Positions 44,197 to 53,939 are shown, counted from the stretch's first letter. The stretch: 64,000 bases of DNA from an uncultured Dehalococcoidia bacterium (GCA_913052475.1 CAJXEJ010000001.1:60751-124750), one strand, 5' to 3'. Notes: a model not told the origin generated them from the sequence alone. A program made the numbers and translations.

Positions 44197-44519
44197 ATCT
44201 CTAGAAATTCTTCTGTGAACAGGCTGTGAATTCGTCGAGTGGAGATAAATCTAATATGTGGAAAAAGACCCACATCTATTGTCATAACTCCGATTAAATT
44301 CAGAATTTATTTTTTTAATAACTTGCCCGCAAACAACCCGACAGAAACCACTCACATTCGAGTTCTTTCCCACAATACAATTTTCCGTTTATTGGTCCGC
44401 TACCAACGAATTACCAATAGCCGCTTTATACTCAGTCTAGGTATGTTGTTCACATATCAACATTGCTTACTAATAACACGATTAACTAATAGTAAGAATT
44501 TATTGGTTTAGTTTTCCAG
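44197..44519. other. AT-rich candidate replication origin (oriC)
   Basis: A distinctly AT-rich block (about 44230-44515, including ATTTATTTTTTTAATAAC and several TTATTGG/TAATAG stretches) lies between dnaA and obgE. Degenerate DnaA boxes are visible: TGTGGAAAA (44257-44265), TTTCCCACA (44366-44374), and TGTGAACAG and TGTGAATTC at 44214 and 44225. Origins commonly neighbour dnaA. No perfect TTATCCACA is present here, so the call is tentative. Confidence 0.45.
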
Positions 44520-45809
44520 ATGCTTGATTCTGCAGTAATAGAAGTCAGAGCTGGTAACGGCGGACACGGACTGGTAGCTTTCATCCGAGAGGCACTTCTT
44601 CCGCGCGGCGGTCCAGGCGGTGGTGATGGAGGTCATGGTGGCGATGTTGTCCTAATTGCCGATCCATCGATCAACACTCTTGCGAAATTTCACTGGCAGC
44701 CTCATTTCATCGCGAAAAACGGCACGAAGGGTGATGGCCATCGTCGCAACGGGGCTAAAGGCGAGGCGATCGAGACGACTGTTCCGGTTGGAACAGAAGT
44801 TTGGATCTGGGAAGACGGCGAAGACAAAGAGTTAATTGGCGACCTGAATCAGCCTGGTCAGCGGATGATTGTTGCCGAGGGTGGTCGTGGAGGGTGGGGC
44901 AATACGCGCTTTGTGAGCGCTACGAATCAGGAACCATTGCTGGCCGAGGCAGGAGGTGACGGTGAAATCCGGCGGGTACGTCTGAATTTGAAGCTGCTCG
45001 CTGATGTCGGCTTGGTCGGGATGCCAAACGCCGGTAAATCGAGCATATTGACCGCTATCAGCGCCGCTCAACCCAAAGTAGCCGACTATCCGTTCACGAC
45101 GCTTGAGCCAGTGCTTGGTGTTGTCGAGCACGGTCCGCAGGCGTTTGTGGCTGTCGATATTCCCGGACTGATCGAGGGTGCTCACGAGGGGATTGGTCTC
45201 GGTGACGAATTTCTCAAACACGTACAACGAACTAGGGTGCTGGTGCACGTTGTCGATGGTAGCGAGGACGATGTGCCGGGTCGGATAAAGGCCATCAACG
45301 ATGAGCTCGAACAGTTCGATCCGAAGCTAGCGAAAAAACCTCAGATACTGGCGATTAACAAGCTAGACCTCGACGAAGTATCGGTGTTGATCGATGAGAT
45401 AAAGGAAAACCTGAAATCGGCCGACGGACTTCACTCAGAAACTCATTTTGTATCGGCAGCTACTTACGACGGGCTGGATGAGCTGAAGCAATCGGTGTTC
45501 CATCTGCTGAGGTCGACCTACGAGAACGAAGAGCCGGCTGTGGAAGTTGCTGTCGAGGATATTCCGGTTCTGCGACCGAGCGTCCAACAATCGACCGACG
45601 TGGTAGTTCGCGATCCCGATGGACCGCTTCGAATTGTTCATCAAAAAGCGGTTCGACTCGCAAAAGGCAGCAATCTGGAATCGCACGAAGCTCGCTTGCA
45701 GTTTCACCGGCGTCTCGAGCAGTTGAAAGTGACGAAGGCATTGCGAGATGCGGGCCTCGAAACAGGCGACACCGTTCTGGTCGGCGACTGGGAGTTCGAT
45801 TGGGACTAA
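44520..45809 (+). CDS. obgE: GTPase Obg
   Basis: Ribosome-associated GTPase. The N-terminal glycine-rich Obg fold (EVRAGNGGHGLVAFIREALL, GGPGGGDGGHGGDV), G1 GMPNAGKSS (167-175), the switch YPFTTLEPVLGVV, DIPGLIEGAHEGIGLGDEFL, the NKLD motif and a C-terminal OCT domain are all present. 429 aa. Its stop overlaps the nadD start (TAATG), so the two are coupled. Confidence 0.97.
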   Translation: MLDSAVIEVRAGNGGHGLVAFIREALLPRGGPGGGDGGHGGDVVLIADPSINTLAKFHWQPHFIAKNGTKGDGHRRNGAKGEAIETTVPVGTEVWIWEDGEDKELIGDLNQPGQRMIVAEGGRGGWGNTRFVSATNQEPLLAEAGGDGEIRRVRLNLKLLADVGLVGMPNAGKSSILTAISAAQPKVADYPFTTLEPVLGVVEHGPQAFVAVDIPGLIEGAHEGIGLGDEFLKHVQRTRVLVHVVDGSEDDVPGRIKAINDELEQFDPKLAKKPQILAINKLDLDEVSVLIDEIKENLKSADGLHSETHFVSAATYDGLDELKQSVFHLLRSTYENEEPAVEVAVEDIPVLRPSVQQSTDVVVRDPDGPLRIVHQKAVRLAKGSNLESHEARLQFHRRLEQLKVTKALRDAGLETGDTVLVGDWEFDWD

Positions 45810-46423
45810 TGGCTTCATCACGCATCACCAAACGATTGGGTGTGTTTGGAGGCACGTTCGATCCGATCCACAAAGGCCACGTCGCTGTGGCGGAGGCTGC
45901 CCTAGAATCCCTGAATCTCAACGAGGTGATGTTCGTCGTCACTTCCGATCAATGGCTACGTGGAAATCCGCCACAGGCTACGGCTGAAGATCGATTCAGA
46001 ATGGTCGAGTTGGCTGTGGAGAACGTACTTGAATTTATCGCTTCCGATGTGGATATCCTTCGTGAAGGATCGACTTACACAGTCGACACCCTTCGTGATT
46101 TACGAGCGCAACTCGGTGATTCGTCCGAGCTATTTTTGATCGTCGGTGCCGATTCAGCGATATCAATGGATCGGTGGAAAGAAGCCAGTGTAATCGCCGA
46201 ACTGGCAACGATTGTTGCCGTGGGCCGTCCCGCTGAGCAATTCGATTCGGGATTGTTCGATAACTCACACCCGGCGAGCGGGGCAGAGTATGTTGAAGGT
46301 CCGATGATTGATGTATCGGCAACCCGCGTGCGGGATTTATTTTCGACTGGCCAGGCTGTGGGTGATTTGGTCGACGAAAAGGTATCCGGGTACATTGAAA
46401 AACGGAATCTGTATCACGGTTAG
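45809..46423 (+). CDS. nadD: Nicotinate-nucleotide adenylyltransferase
   Basis: NAD-biosynthetic enzyme joining ATP and nicotinate mononucleotide. LGVFGGTFDPIHKGHVAVAE is the nucleotidyltransferase signature with the GxFDPxHxGH motif. FLIVGADSAISMDRWKEA and the ISATxxR-like DVSATRVRDLFSTG are present. ATG at 45809 overlaps the obgE stop; a TTG at 45800 is less likely. Confidence 0.95.
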   Translation: MASSRITKRLGVFGGTFDPIHKGHVAVAEAALESLNLNEVMFVVTSDQWLRGNPPQATAEDRFRMVELAVENVLEFIASDVDILREGSTYTVDTLRDLRAQLGDSSELFLIVGADSAISMDRWKEASVIAELATIVAVGRPAEQFDSGLFDNSHPASGAEYVEGPMIDVSATRVRDLFSTGQAVGDLVDEKVSGYIEKRNLYHG

Positions 46424-46437
46424 GAGTGCTCGAACTT

Positions 46438-47022
46438 ATGCCAGAAATCGGTCGATCTGAACTCAGGGATATTGCGACACGTTTGTACGATCGAGCCATG
46501 GAGCTTGATTCGCTCTGTTTCGGCGATTTCACACTGTCGTCTGGCCAAAAAAGCACATACTACTTCGATGGTCGGATGCTCTCGACCGATCCCGAGGGCG
46601 CCGATCTGATTTCGAAGGCGTTTAGCGCGGCTATCGACGATGCAGGAGCAGAGGCGTTTGGTGGTCCGACGGTGGCCGCTGTACCGATCGTGGGGGCACT
46701 GGCGCTACGATCGCAGTTGGACGGCAAGAAACGGACCGGGTTTTTTGTTCGACCCGAGCAGAAAGAGCACGGTGCCGGCAAGCAGATCGAGGGCAATCTT
46801 CAGCCGGGGATGAGGGCGGTTGCGTTCGACGATACGGTTTCGACCGGCGGGGCGTTACTTTCTGCGATCGACGCGGTTGAAGCGTTCGGGTGCGAGGTTG
46901 TGATGGTGATGGCGATACTCGATCGCCACCAGGGCGGGGGCGGCGAGCTCGAACGTCGTGGCATCCCGTTCTTCAAGCTGTGGGAATCGACACCCGAAGG
47001 CAAAGTAACGATCGCGGTTTAG
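46438..47022 (+). CDS. pyrE: Orotate phosphoribosyltransferase
   Basis: Pyrimidine-synthesis enzyme making OMP from orotate and PRPP. FGDFTLSSGQKSTYYFDGR is the orotate-site opening, KKRTGFFVRPEQKEHGAGKQIEG the flexible loop with basic residues, and AVAFDDTVSTGGALLSAI the PRPP motif. AGGAG precedes ATG 46438; GTG at 46426 would overlap that site. Follows nadD closely, so part of an obgE-nadD-pyrE operon. Confidence 0.92.
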   Translation: MPEIGRSELRDIATRLYDRAMELDSLCFGDFTLSSGQKSTYYFDGRMLSTDPEGADLISKAFSAAIDDAGAEAFGGPTVAAVPIVGALALRSQLDGKKRTGFFVRPEQKEHGAGKQIEGNLQPGMRAVAFDDTVSTGGALLSAIDAVEAFGCEVVMVMAILDRHQGGGGELERRGIPFFKLWESTPEGKVTIAV

Positions 47023-47131
47023 GAGGACGAGGCGCACTACGCCGCCCCAGACCCCTCGGAAGCCTCGGGAAATCTGCATTTCCCAGAAGCCTTATCTGCC
47101 CGAATCAGCCACCGCATCCGGTCTCTCGGAA

Positions 47132-47150
47132 TAGGTGGCGATGCCACCTA
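47132..47150. terminator. Hairpin between convergent pyrE and gyrB
   Basis: TAGGTGGC-GAT-GCCACCTA, a perfect 8-bp stem reaching into the gyrB stop codon. A second 7-bp hairpin (GGGAAAT-CTGC-ATTTCCC) lies at about 47069-47086. Neither has a long T-run; a bidirectional end region is plausible. Confidence 0.45.
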
Positions 47151-49679
47151 CACGTCTAGGTTTTTGACTTCCAGGGCGTTGGCCCGGATGAAGTTTCGGC
47201 GGGGTTCTACGTCGTCACCCATCAGGGTTCGGAACATATCGTCTGCCGCCATCGCGTCATCAGCCGTCACTCGCAGCATGACCCGTTCGTTCGGGTCCAT
47301 CGTGGTCTCCCACAACTGTTCCGGGTTCATCTCGCCGAGACCCTTGTAGCGCTGAACGTTCACGCCTGATCGATCGGAATTGGCGTCGAGTGTCGCCGGC
47401 AAGGCGTTCCACGCTACGCTGGCTGCGATTTCGTTGCCGTCCTTGGTGACCGTAAACGTGTCCGCCTCCATAACCTGCTGAATCACAGGGAAGATCGCAC
47501 GGAGGCGTTGGATAGCCGGGTTCTGGTAGATGTCCTTTGTAAGCGTGTAACCATCGATATCGAATGTTCGGTCTGGAAGCGGCTCTGGATCGATTTCTTC
47601 GATTTCGGCAATTGCGTCCAGAGGATCGGCTGAATCATCAGGCTCGTCCATCGGCGAATCGGCATTGGCATCGTCAAACAACGAAGTCTGGCCTGTTTCG
47701 GTTGGAGTTATTTCTTCGACAATTTCCGGCTCGGTCGGACGCTCAGGACGGAAGTCTAGCGCGGCGTATTCGGGATCCTTAACCAGCTTTTCAATCACGT
47801 TTTCGGGAATGTTGAGAACACGTGCTACCTCGAGCGAATCGAGGTACTCACGAAGTGGTGTCAGCACCTTGCCCAGCTTGCCGTTCTTGAACGAAACGGA
47901 CCCATCACCGGAAGCGACCGTGATCTTGCCGTACAGGCGATTAGCTGTCCATTCGTCAAGTTCGCCCTCGGAATAGAGCCATCTGGCAGATCGACCCTTC
48001 GAGGCTCGGTACAAAGGCGGCTGGGCGATGTAGAGGTGGCCGTTACCGATGAGCTGCGGCATGTTGCGGAAGAAGAACGTCAGGAGCAAGGTTCGAATGT
48101 GCGCTCCGTCCACGTCAGCGTCGGTCATGACGATCACACGGTGGTAGCGAAGCTTATCCTCGTCGTAATCTTCTCCCAGGCCTGCGCCGAGCGCGGTGAT
48201 CAAGGCTGCGATTTCTTCGTGTGCTAGCATTCGTTCCGGTCGCGCCTTCTCGACGTTCAGGATCTTGCCACGGAGCGGCAGGATTGCCTGGAATTGTCGA
48301 TCGCGGCCCTGTTTTGCCGAGCCGCCGGCGGATTCACCCTCAACGATGTAGATCTCGGACGACTCCGGATCTTTTTCCGTGCAGTCGGCGAGTTTGCCTG
48401 GCAGTGATCCACCGTCCATCGCGTTCTTGCGAATGACTAGGTCACGTGCCTTCTTGGCGGCGGCTCGTGCGCGAGCAGCAGTCGTCGACTTGTTGATGAT
48501 CTGGGCACCGTCGCCGGGGTTGTCTTCGAGGAATTCAACCAGCTTACGGCCGACAACCTGCTCGACGGAACCTTTTACTTCAGGGTTGCCGAGTCGGCCC
48601 TTGGTCTGACCTTCAAACTGAGGATCCTTGACCTTCACGCTGATGACCGCCATCAACCCTTCACGGGTGTCCTCACCCGACAGGCTCTTGATGTCGTCCT
48701 TGCCCGTCCCGAGCAAATTGTTCTTCTTTGCGAAATCGTTCAACACACGAGTCAGGGCAGAACGGAAGCCGGTGACGTGCGAACCGCCATCGGCGGTGCG
48801 AATGACGTTGGCGAACGAGAGACAGTTTTCGATAAACGACTCGTTGTACTGCATGGCAACTTCGACTACCACATCATCGATAGTTTCCTGTGCGTGCATG
48901 ACGTTCGGGTGGACGCTTCCACGACGTCGGTTGAGCGACCTGACAAAGCTCTGTACACCACCATCGAACATATAGGTCACGTCGTTGAACGGCCACACGT
49001 CGTCGTGCCAATCGGAATGGAGATGAATGGTGAGGCCCTGATTCAGGTACGCCATTTCTTTGAATCGGGTAGAAATGGCATCCCATTCGTAGGCAATTTC
49101 GGGGAAGATTTCGGAATCAGGCATCCAGGTGACTTTGGTTCCTGTGCCTGGAATGTCGTTCTTGTCGGGCTTGCGAACGTCCATGTCGCCTACCGACTTG
49201 CCGCGTGCGTATCGCTGAGTGCAGACTTTCTTATCGCGACGCACTTCAACTTCGGTCCATTCAGATAGCGCGTTCACCACGGAGGCACCAACTCCGTGAA
49301 GGCCACCTGAAACCTGGTAACCCTTATCGCCGAATTTTCCTCCGGCGTGAAGGGTCGTCATGACCGTTTCTAAAGCGGAAAGACCGGTTTTCCTGTGCTT
49401 ATCCACAGGAATTCCACGACCGTCGTCAACAACGCTAACTGAGCCGTCTTTGTTGACAGTGATATCGATTCGGCTCGCGAATCCGGCCATCGCTTCGTCG
49501 ACGCTGTTGTCGACGATTTCGCGGATGAGGTGGAAGACTCCCTCGACGCCGGTTGTACCGATGTACATTCCCGGTCGTTTTCGGACGGCTTCCATACCTT
49601 CCATAACGGTGATGTCTTCGGCGTTGTATTTGGCCGAGCCGCCGGTGATGTCGGCGCCGTTAGCTTTTCGCTTTGCCAT
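47148..49679 (-). CDS. gyrB: DNA gyrase subunit B
   Basis: ATPase subunit of gyrase, 843 aa. GHKL ATPase motifs (VRKRPGMYIGTTG, IVDNSVDEAMAGF, VVDDGRGIPVD, QVSGGLHGVGASVVNALS), transducer, and TOPRIM EGESAGGSAKQGRDR and MTDADVDGAHIRTLLL are present, ending YKGLGEMNPEQLWETTMD. Between TOPRIM and the end lies an insert of about 170 residues with a highly acidic middle (DDANADSPMDEPDDSADPLD), in the position of the E. coli GyrB insert. A perfect DnaA box (TTATCCACA, 49399-49407) lies inside the gene. ATG 49679. Confidence 0.96.
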   Translation of the reverse strand: MAKRKANGADITGGSAKYNAEDITVMEGMEAVRKRPGMYIGTTGVEGVFHLIREIVDNSVDEAMAGFASRIDITVNKDGSVSVVDDGRGIPVDKHRKTGLSALETVMTTLHAGGKFGDKGYQVSGGLHGVGASVVNALSEWTEVEVRRDKKVCTQRYARGKSVGDMDVRKPDKNDIPGTGTKVTWMPDSEIFPEIAYEWDAISTRFKEMAYLNQGLTIHLHSDWHDDVWPFNDVTYMFDGGVQSFVRSLNRRRGSVHPNVMHAQETIDDVVVEVAMQYNESFIENCLSFANVIRTADGGSHVTGFRSALTRVLNDFAKKNNLLGTGKDDIKSLSGEDTREGLMAVISVKVKDPQFEGQTKGRLGNPEVKGSVEQVVGRKLVEFLEDNPGDGAQIINKSTTAARARAAAKKARDLVIRKNAMDGGSLPGKLADCTEKDPESSEIYIVEGESAGGSAKQGRDRQFQAILPLRGKILNVEKARPERMLAHEEIAALITALGAGLGEDYDEDKLRYHRVIVMTDADVDGAHIRTLLLTFFFRNMPQLIGNGHLYIAQPPLYRASKGRSARWLYSEGELDEWTANRLYGKITVASGDGSVSFKNGKLGKVLTPLREYLDSLEVARVLNIPENVIEKLVKDPEYAALDFRPERPTEPEIVEEITPTETGQTSLFDDANADSPMDEPDDSADPLDAIAEIEEIDPEPLPDRTFDIDGYTLTKDIYQNPAIQRLRAIFPVIQQVMEADTFTVTKDGNEIAASVAWNALPATLDANSDRSGVNVQRYKGLGEMNPEQLWETTMDPNERVMLRVTADDAMAADDMFRTLMGDDVEPRRNFIRANALEVKNLDV

Positions 49680-49956
49680 TCGTGATCCTTACGATGTGGT
49701 GCGGTACGCGAACCGCCTCGATTTGACCCCTGTGAAGACCCTGATTTCATGCACAGCTTGAGCTTTTGTTATGCATTTACAAAAAGAAGGAAAACTGAGG
49801 TTGAATCCGACCTGATTCGCGTGCGTCTACGTAATCTGTAAACGACACCACGGATTCTAACATTTATAGGCGGTCTTCGCCCAGTTTGATGCCAGTATAA
49901 AATCAAGGCAAATTTTCGACCGTACAAACCTGATTCTTGAGCACCCCGGAGTTGTC

Positions 49957-50253
49957 GTGGATTATTCACTTCCGCAAATAGCGCTTTTCATGGCCGTTTT
50001 GCTGACTGTGATCAACTTCGGATCGGCGGGCGCCATTTGGCGGGATAAACGCCGAGCAACCAGAGACCAGTGGCGAGTGAAAGAGGAGACTCTTTTAGTT
50101 TGGGCTCTAGTTGGAGGTTGGCCGGGCGGGATATGGGCAATGCGCAAATTTCGGCACAAGACCCAGATGGGCTCGTTCATCGCAAAGTACGTGATCGCTG
50201 TTGTACTGAATCTGGGCAGTGTAGGCGCTATTGCATTCGCGTTGATCGCGTAA
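49957..50253 (+). CDS. DUF1294 family membrane protein
   Basis: A 98-aa protein with an N-terminal helix (IALFMAVLLTVINFGSAGAIW), the DKRRATRDQWRVKEETLLVWALVGG pattern and GGWPGGIWAMRKFRHKTQMGSF, then a second helix (YVIAVVLNLGSVGAIAFALIA). KRRA, RVKE, GG-PG and RHKTQ are the DUF1294 hallmarks. GTG 49957 has GGAG about 6 nt upstream. Function unknown. Confidence 0.85.
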   Translation: MDYSLPQIALFMAVLLTVINFGSAGAIWRDKRRATRDQWRVKEETLLVWALVGGWPGGIWAMRKFRHKTQMGSFIAKYVIAVVLNLGSVGAIAFALIA

Positions 50254-50437
50254 CTGAACTGTACTGAACGGGGCACACATTGCATTCTGGCGGGTCTATA
50301 ATCTCGCAATTCCACCGGGGTTAACTGTTCCCCTGAACTCGTTGTTTCCCCGGATTTGTGATTGGACACGTACCGAGTCGTAGTTGCCGCAGCAGGCGGC
50401 AATCAGGCTTTATTTTTAGAGATCCGAGAGGCTAACC

Positions 50438-51427
50438 GTGGATATCGACCGCGATCTGTTGTTGCTGATGCTTCGCCGCATGTGGATGATTCGAAATTTC
50501 GAGTTGAAAGTTATGGAAGTTCACGCCGCTGGCGAGTTCACCGGTCCAGCCCACCCGTATATCGGTGAAGAGGCTGTCGCGGTCGGTGCTTGTGCGGCTC
50601 TGGAGGACACAGACTACATCGCCGGTACCCACCGCTCACACGGCCACCCGATCGCAAAGGGCGGCCGGGTTGATAAGGCGATGGCGGAGCTCTACGGTCG
50701 AGTCGACGGCTACTGCAAGGGCAAGGGTGGATCGATGCACCTTGCCGACTATTCGATCGGCATTCTCGGTGAATCGGGAATTCTGGGCTCGTCAGTGCCT
50801 GTGGCGGTAGGGGCAGCGCTGGCTGCGCACATCAAAGGCGAGGAGTTTGTATCGCTCGCGTTCTTTGGCGATGGTGCTTCTAATCAAGGTGCGCTCCACG
50901 AGTCGATGAACCTCGCATCGGTCTGGAACCTGCCCATGATCTTTCTATGCGAGAACAACCAGTATGCCGTTACAACTTCGTATGCCGACACGGTGGCTGT
51001 GGAGCATGTATCCGACCGAGCGTCGGCGTACAACATGCCCGGACTGCTCATTGACGGTCAGGACGCTATTGCGATGTACGAGGCGACCCGAGAAGCGGTG
51101 AGGCGTGCACGTGCGGGCGAAGGGCCGACACTTATCGAGGGTCTGACATACCGATACGAGGAACATTCGCTCGGATTGGGACGGGTACGACGCGGTGAGT
51201 ATCGAACCGAAGAGGAGATCGAGAGTTGGCGACAACGTGATCCTCTGGTAATCCTCGAGGGCACTCTAATTTCACAGGGCATCGCAACTCGAGAAGAGTG
51301 CGACGCGATAAACGGCGAAACGGTCGAAGAAGTAGAAAAAGCAACCGACTTTGCACGGAACAGTCCGTTCCCTGAGGCGGAGGACTTGTTCGAAGACATG
51401 TGGGCGAATCCGATCCCGCTGCCGTAA
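50438..51427 (+). CDS. 2-oxoacid/acetoin dehydrogenase E1 component, alpha subunit
   Basis: ThDP-dependent dehydrogenase alpha chain, 329 aa from GTG 50438. IGEEAVAVGACAALEDTDYI and THRSHGHPIAKG are typical, and GKGGSMHLADYSIGILGESG contains the ThDP-site His. GDGASNQGALHESMNLASVW with LCENN (144-174) is the ThDP/Mg GDG-N motif. With the E1 beta, E2 and an AcoX-like gene downstream, an acetoin dehydrogenase is as likely as pyruvate dehydrogenase. Product: acetyl-group transfer to lipoyl-E2. Confidence 0.93.
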   Translation: MDIDRDLLLLMLRRMWMIRNFELKVMEVHAAGEFTGPAHPYIGEEAVAVGACAALEDTDYIAGTHRSHGHPIAKGGRVDKAMAELYGRVDGYCKGKGGSMHLADYSIGILGESGILGSSVPVAVGAALAAHIKGEEFVSLAFFGDGASNQGALHESMNLASVWNLPMIFLCENNQYAVTTSYADTVAVEHVSDRASAYNMPGLLIDGQDAIAMYEATREAVRRARAGEGPTLIEGLTYRYEEHSLGLGRVRRGEYRTEEEIESWRQRDPLVILEGTLISQGIATREECDAINGETVEEVEKATDFARNSPFPEAEDLFEDMWANPIPLP

Positions 51428-51476
51428 TTCGACAAACCTCTCTCCCAGAAAAACACTCAACAGGTAACAAATAACA

Positions 51477-52463
51477 ATGGCACAGACCGTATTCGTGGAA
51501 GCAATCAATCAGGCAATCGCCGAAGAGATGAGGCGCGATGAGAACGTGTTCATCATGGGCGAGGACATTCGCCGGGCCGTATATGGCGCTACTGCCGACC
51601 TCCTCGATGAATTTGGCGGCAAGCGAGTTCTCGATACGCCGCTCTCCGAGAACGGCTTCTTCGGGGCGGCGATTGGTGCGTCACTAGTGGGTATGCGACC
51701 GATCGTCGAGACACTGACCAGCTTCATGTGGGTTGGCATGGACCAGCTGATTAGCCAGGCGGCGAAGATGAGGTACATGTTCGGCGGGCAGGCGACTCTG
51801 CCGGTGGTCTATCGAGCGACGATGTTCTATGGCGGTGGTTCAGCTGCACACCACTCGGACCGCTCGTACCCGATGTTCATGAACATGCCCGGAATCAAGA
51901 TCGTAGTGCCTTCGAACCCTGCCGACATGAAAGGTTTGTTGAAGGCAGCGGTCCGCGATGACGACCCAACGATTATTTTCGAAGATGGAACATTGTTCGG
52001 TATGCGGGGTGAGGTTCCTGATGATGCGGATCTCCCGCAGGGCGAACTTGTAGTGCCGTTTGGCGAATCGAAGGTCGTTCGAGAGGGAACGGATTGCACG
52101 ATCGTTGGAATCGGTGGTGCCGTGAATCACGCAGCGGCGGTATCGGATCAATTGGCGCAGGAAGGAATTTCTGTTGAGGTGATCGACCCGCGCACGCTGG
52201 TTCCGTTTGACAAGCAGACGGTGCTTGAGTCGGTTGAAAAGACGGGTCGCTTGGTTATTGCCGATCCCGCACACAAAGTCTGCAGCGCGGCATCGGAGAT
52301 TGCTTCGATCGTTGCTGAAGAGGGTTTCTGGTCGCTCCAAGCACCGATTCAAAAGATTGCGTCCGAGCAGGTTCACATCCCGTACACCCCGTCACTCGAA
52401 AAACACGTCTACCCGGATGTACCCAAGATCACCGCGGCCGTGAAACGCACATTGGAGAGCTAG
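51477..52463 (+). CDS. 2-oxoacid/acetoin dehydrogenase E1 component, beta subunit
   Basis: Transketolase-like beta chain, 328 aa. VFVEAINQAIAEEMRRDENV is the start. MGEDIRRAVYGATADL, DTPLSENGFFGAAIGASLVG, TLPVVYRATMFYGGGSAAHHSD and VVPSNPADMKGLL follow the family. The C-terminal domain has VSDQLAQEGISVEVIDPRTL. It forms the alpha2beta2 E1 with the preceding gene, 49 bp away. Confidence 0.94.
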   Translation: MAQTVFVEAINQAIAEEMRRDENVFIMGEDIRRAVYGATADLLDEFGGKRVLDTPLSENGFFGAAIGASLVGMRPIVETLTSFMWVGMDQLISQAAKMRYMFGGQATLPVVYRATMFYGGGSAAHHSDRSYPMFMNMPGIKIVVPSNPADMKGLLKAAVRDDDPTIIFEDGTLFGMRGEVPDDADLPQGELVVPFGESKVVREGTDCTIVGIGGAVNHAAAVSDQLAQEGISVEVIDPRTLVPFDKQTVLESVEKTGRLVIADPAHKVCSAASEIASIVAEEGFWSLQAPIQKIASEQVHIPYTPSLEKHVYPDVPKITAAVKRTLES

Positions 52464-52734
52464 TAGGCAGGTGGAGCGTGTGTTCTCTTCTTGATCCGGT
52501 AACCTCGCTCGATTGTCATTGTCAGGAGTGAGGAACGAGTGACATGGCAATCAACGGCTATGAGCAACGCTGGGCCCGATTTCAGACCATTGAGATCTCC
52601 CTCCGCTCCGCTATCACTTTAGTCGGGACGAGGGCGTGGACTGGTGTTTAAAATGGAACACTCAATGAAGTTCTCACAGTAGGCTTGTAGGTGCACCATA
52701 TTTTGTCTCAGCCAACCGTTAGAGATCTCATCCA
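52464..52734. repeat. Intergenic gap with family A repeat
   Basis: Positions 52591-52634 hold GAGATCTCCCTCCGCTCCGC then TATCACTTTAGTCGGGACGA, a degenerate family A copy. Nothing else is seen between E1 beta and the HAD gene. Confidence 0.5.
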
Positions 52735-53451
52735 TTGAATTCTGTGTTTAAGAACTGCAAGGCACTTACTTTTGATCTGTTTGGGACGGTTCTCGATCTT
52801 GGCGGATCGCTAACTCCGCACCTAAAATTTTTTCTTGACGGGCGAGGATCCTATCTCGATCCGGCAGCTATGTGGCAGCAATTGCGATACCGACAGCGGA
52901 TCGAGCAATACCAGGACACTCTGGTAGAGCTTGGCCACTCAGGCTATCTCGAAACGGTACAAAAGGCGTTTGTGTATGTTGCCCGCGCCAACAAGCTCGA
53001 TCCAACCTCCGCACAGACCGATAAGTTCATGTCTGGCTGGCAGGAACTTTCGCCATTTCCGGAGTGCGTTGCAGGTCTCGACCGACTACGTGCGCGCTAC
53101 AAACTGATCGCTCTCTCCAACGGTAATCCGTGGTTTCTTGATCATCTGGTTAAGAACCGGATTAAATATGATTTTGACGATGTAATGTCGGTCGAGCAGG
53201 CAGGCTATTTCAAACCGAAGCCGGGTGTGTACCGTCGGGCAGCCCGAAATCTCGGAATGGAGCCCGGTGAGTTGATCATGGTTTCGGCGAATTCGTTCGA
53301 TGTGATGGGTGCCCGAACGTGTGGCCTGCGCGGTGCGTACGTGAATCGGTACGATCTGCCGTTCGAGGACACGCACGAGATGTACGAGCCTGATGTCACT
53401 GTGGCCAACTTCACCGAACTTGCCAATGCCCTGTCCCGCGAGGACGACTAA
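52735..53451 (+). CDS. HAD superfamily hydrolase, haloacid dehalogenase type II-like
   Basis: A 238-aa HAD hydrolase. Motif I FDLFGTVLD has the nucleophile Asp14; IALSNGN is motif II, KPKPGVYRRAARNLG motif III with Lys, and VSANSFDVMGARTCGLRGAYVNRY motif IV. The S-x-N and ANxxD patterns with NR are those of L-2-haloacid dehalogenases rather than phosphatases. TTG start at 52735. It interrupts the dehydrogenase locus between E1 beta and E2. Confidence 0.85.
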   Translation: MNSVFKNCKALTFDLFGTVLDLGGSLTPHLKFFLDGRGSYLDPAAMWQQLRYRQRIEQYQDTLVELGHSGYLETVQKAFVYVARANKLDPTSAQTDKFMSGWQELSPFPECVAGLDRLRARYKLIALSNGNPWFLDHLVKNRIKYDFDDVMSVEQAGYFKPKPGVYRRAARNLGMEPGELIMVSANSFDVMGARTCGLRGAYVNRYDLPFEDTHEMYEPDVTVANFTELANALSREDD

Positions 53452-53455
53452 GTGA

Positions 53456-53716
53456 GGACGGTTGGGGTGAGCGGTCGTTTTTGGCAACGCTTGTTTTATT
53501 GTTGGCGATAGGTTGTTCGGGTGGGTTTAATTCAGAGAGGGCTTCGACGCCGCGCAGACTGAAGTTCCGGTGCTCGAGACCGTTGCTATAGTTCCGGAAA
53601 ATCCATCGACGGCTGCTTGGTTCTATCGAACGGGGCGTTGAGGAGCTTCTCGGATTGGATGCAGGTGAAGGCTCAGATCGTATCGGCATTGCGATCACAT
53701 CTGATGCTAGAACGTA
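53456..53716 (+). pseudogene. Lipoprotein remnant
   Basis: One frame gives FLATLVLLLAIGCSGGFNSE, a lipoprotein signal with lipobox LAIGC. Other frames continue ETVAIVPENPSTAAWFYRTG and VEELLGLDAGEGSDRIGIAI. At least two frame changes separate the parts. Original family not recognised. Confidence 0.5.
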
Positions 53717-53939
53717 GCACAAGTTGAACTTTGCTTTGACCGATGGCTAGGTCAGTCATGGCAAGATGCCACGAGTATCGCCGCCGAACTGCACTGCATC
53801 TGCGCTAAACTAGCCGCCGGCGCGTTGTTTCTGATCCCATTTTCAGAGTTTCGTTCTTGCTCGTTATCCACGGCTGCGACGAAACAATACCGGTAAGCGT
53901 TGCGCCAGTGACCCGGTCAAAAGAACGGTAAACGGATTT

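Noticed and set aside
44239-44511. 90-codon frame between dnaA and obgE
   Set aside because: Extreme AT-rich composition and no motif; this is better explained as origin-like DNA.
50297-50302. TATAAT as a promoter -10 box upstream of E1 alpha
   Set aside because: No acceptable -35 sequence at 16-18 bp; too weak to report as a promoter.
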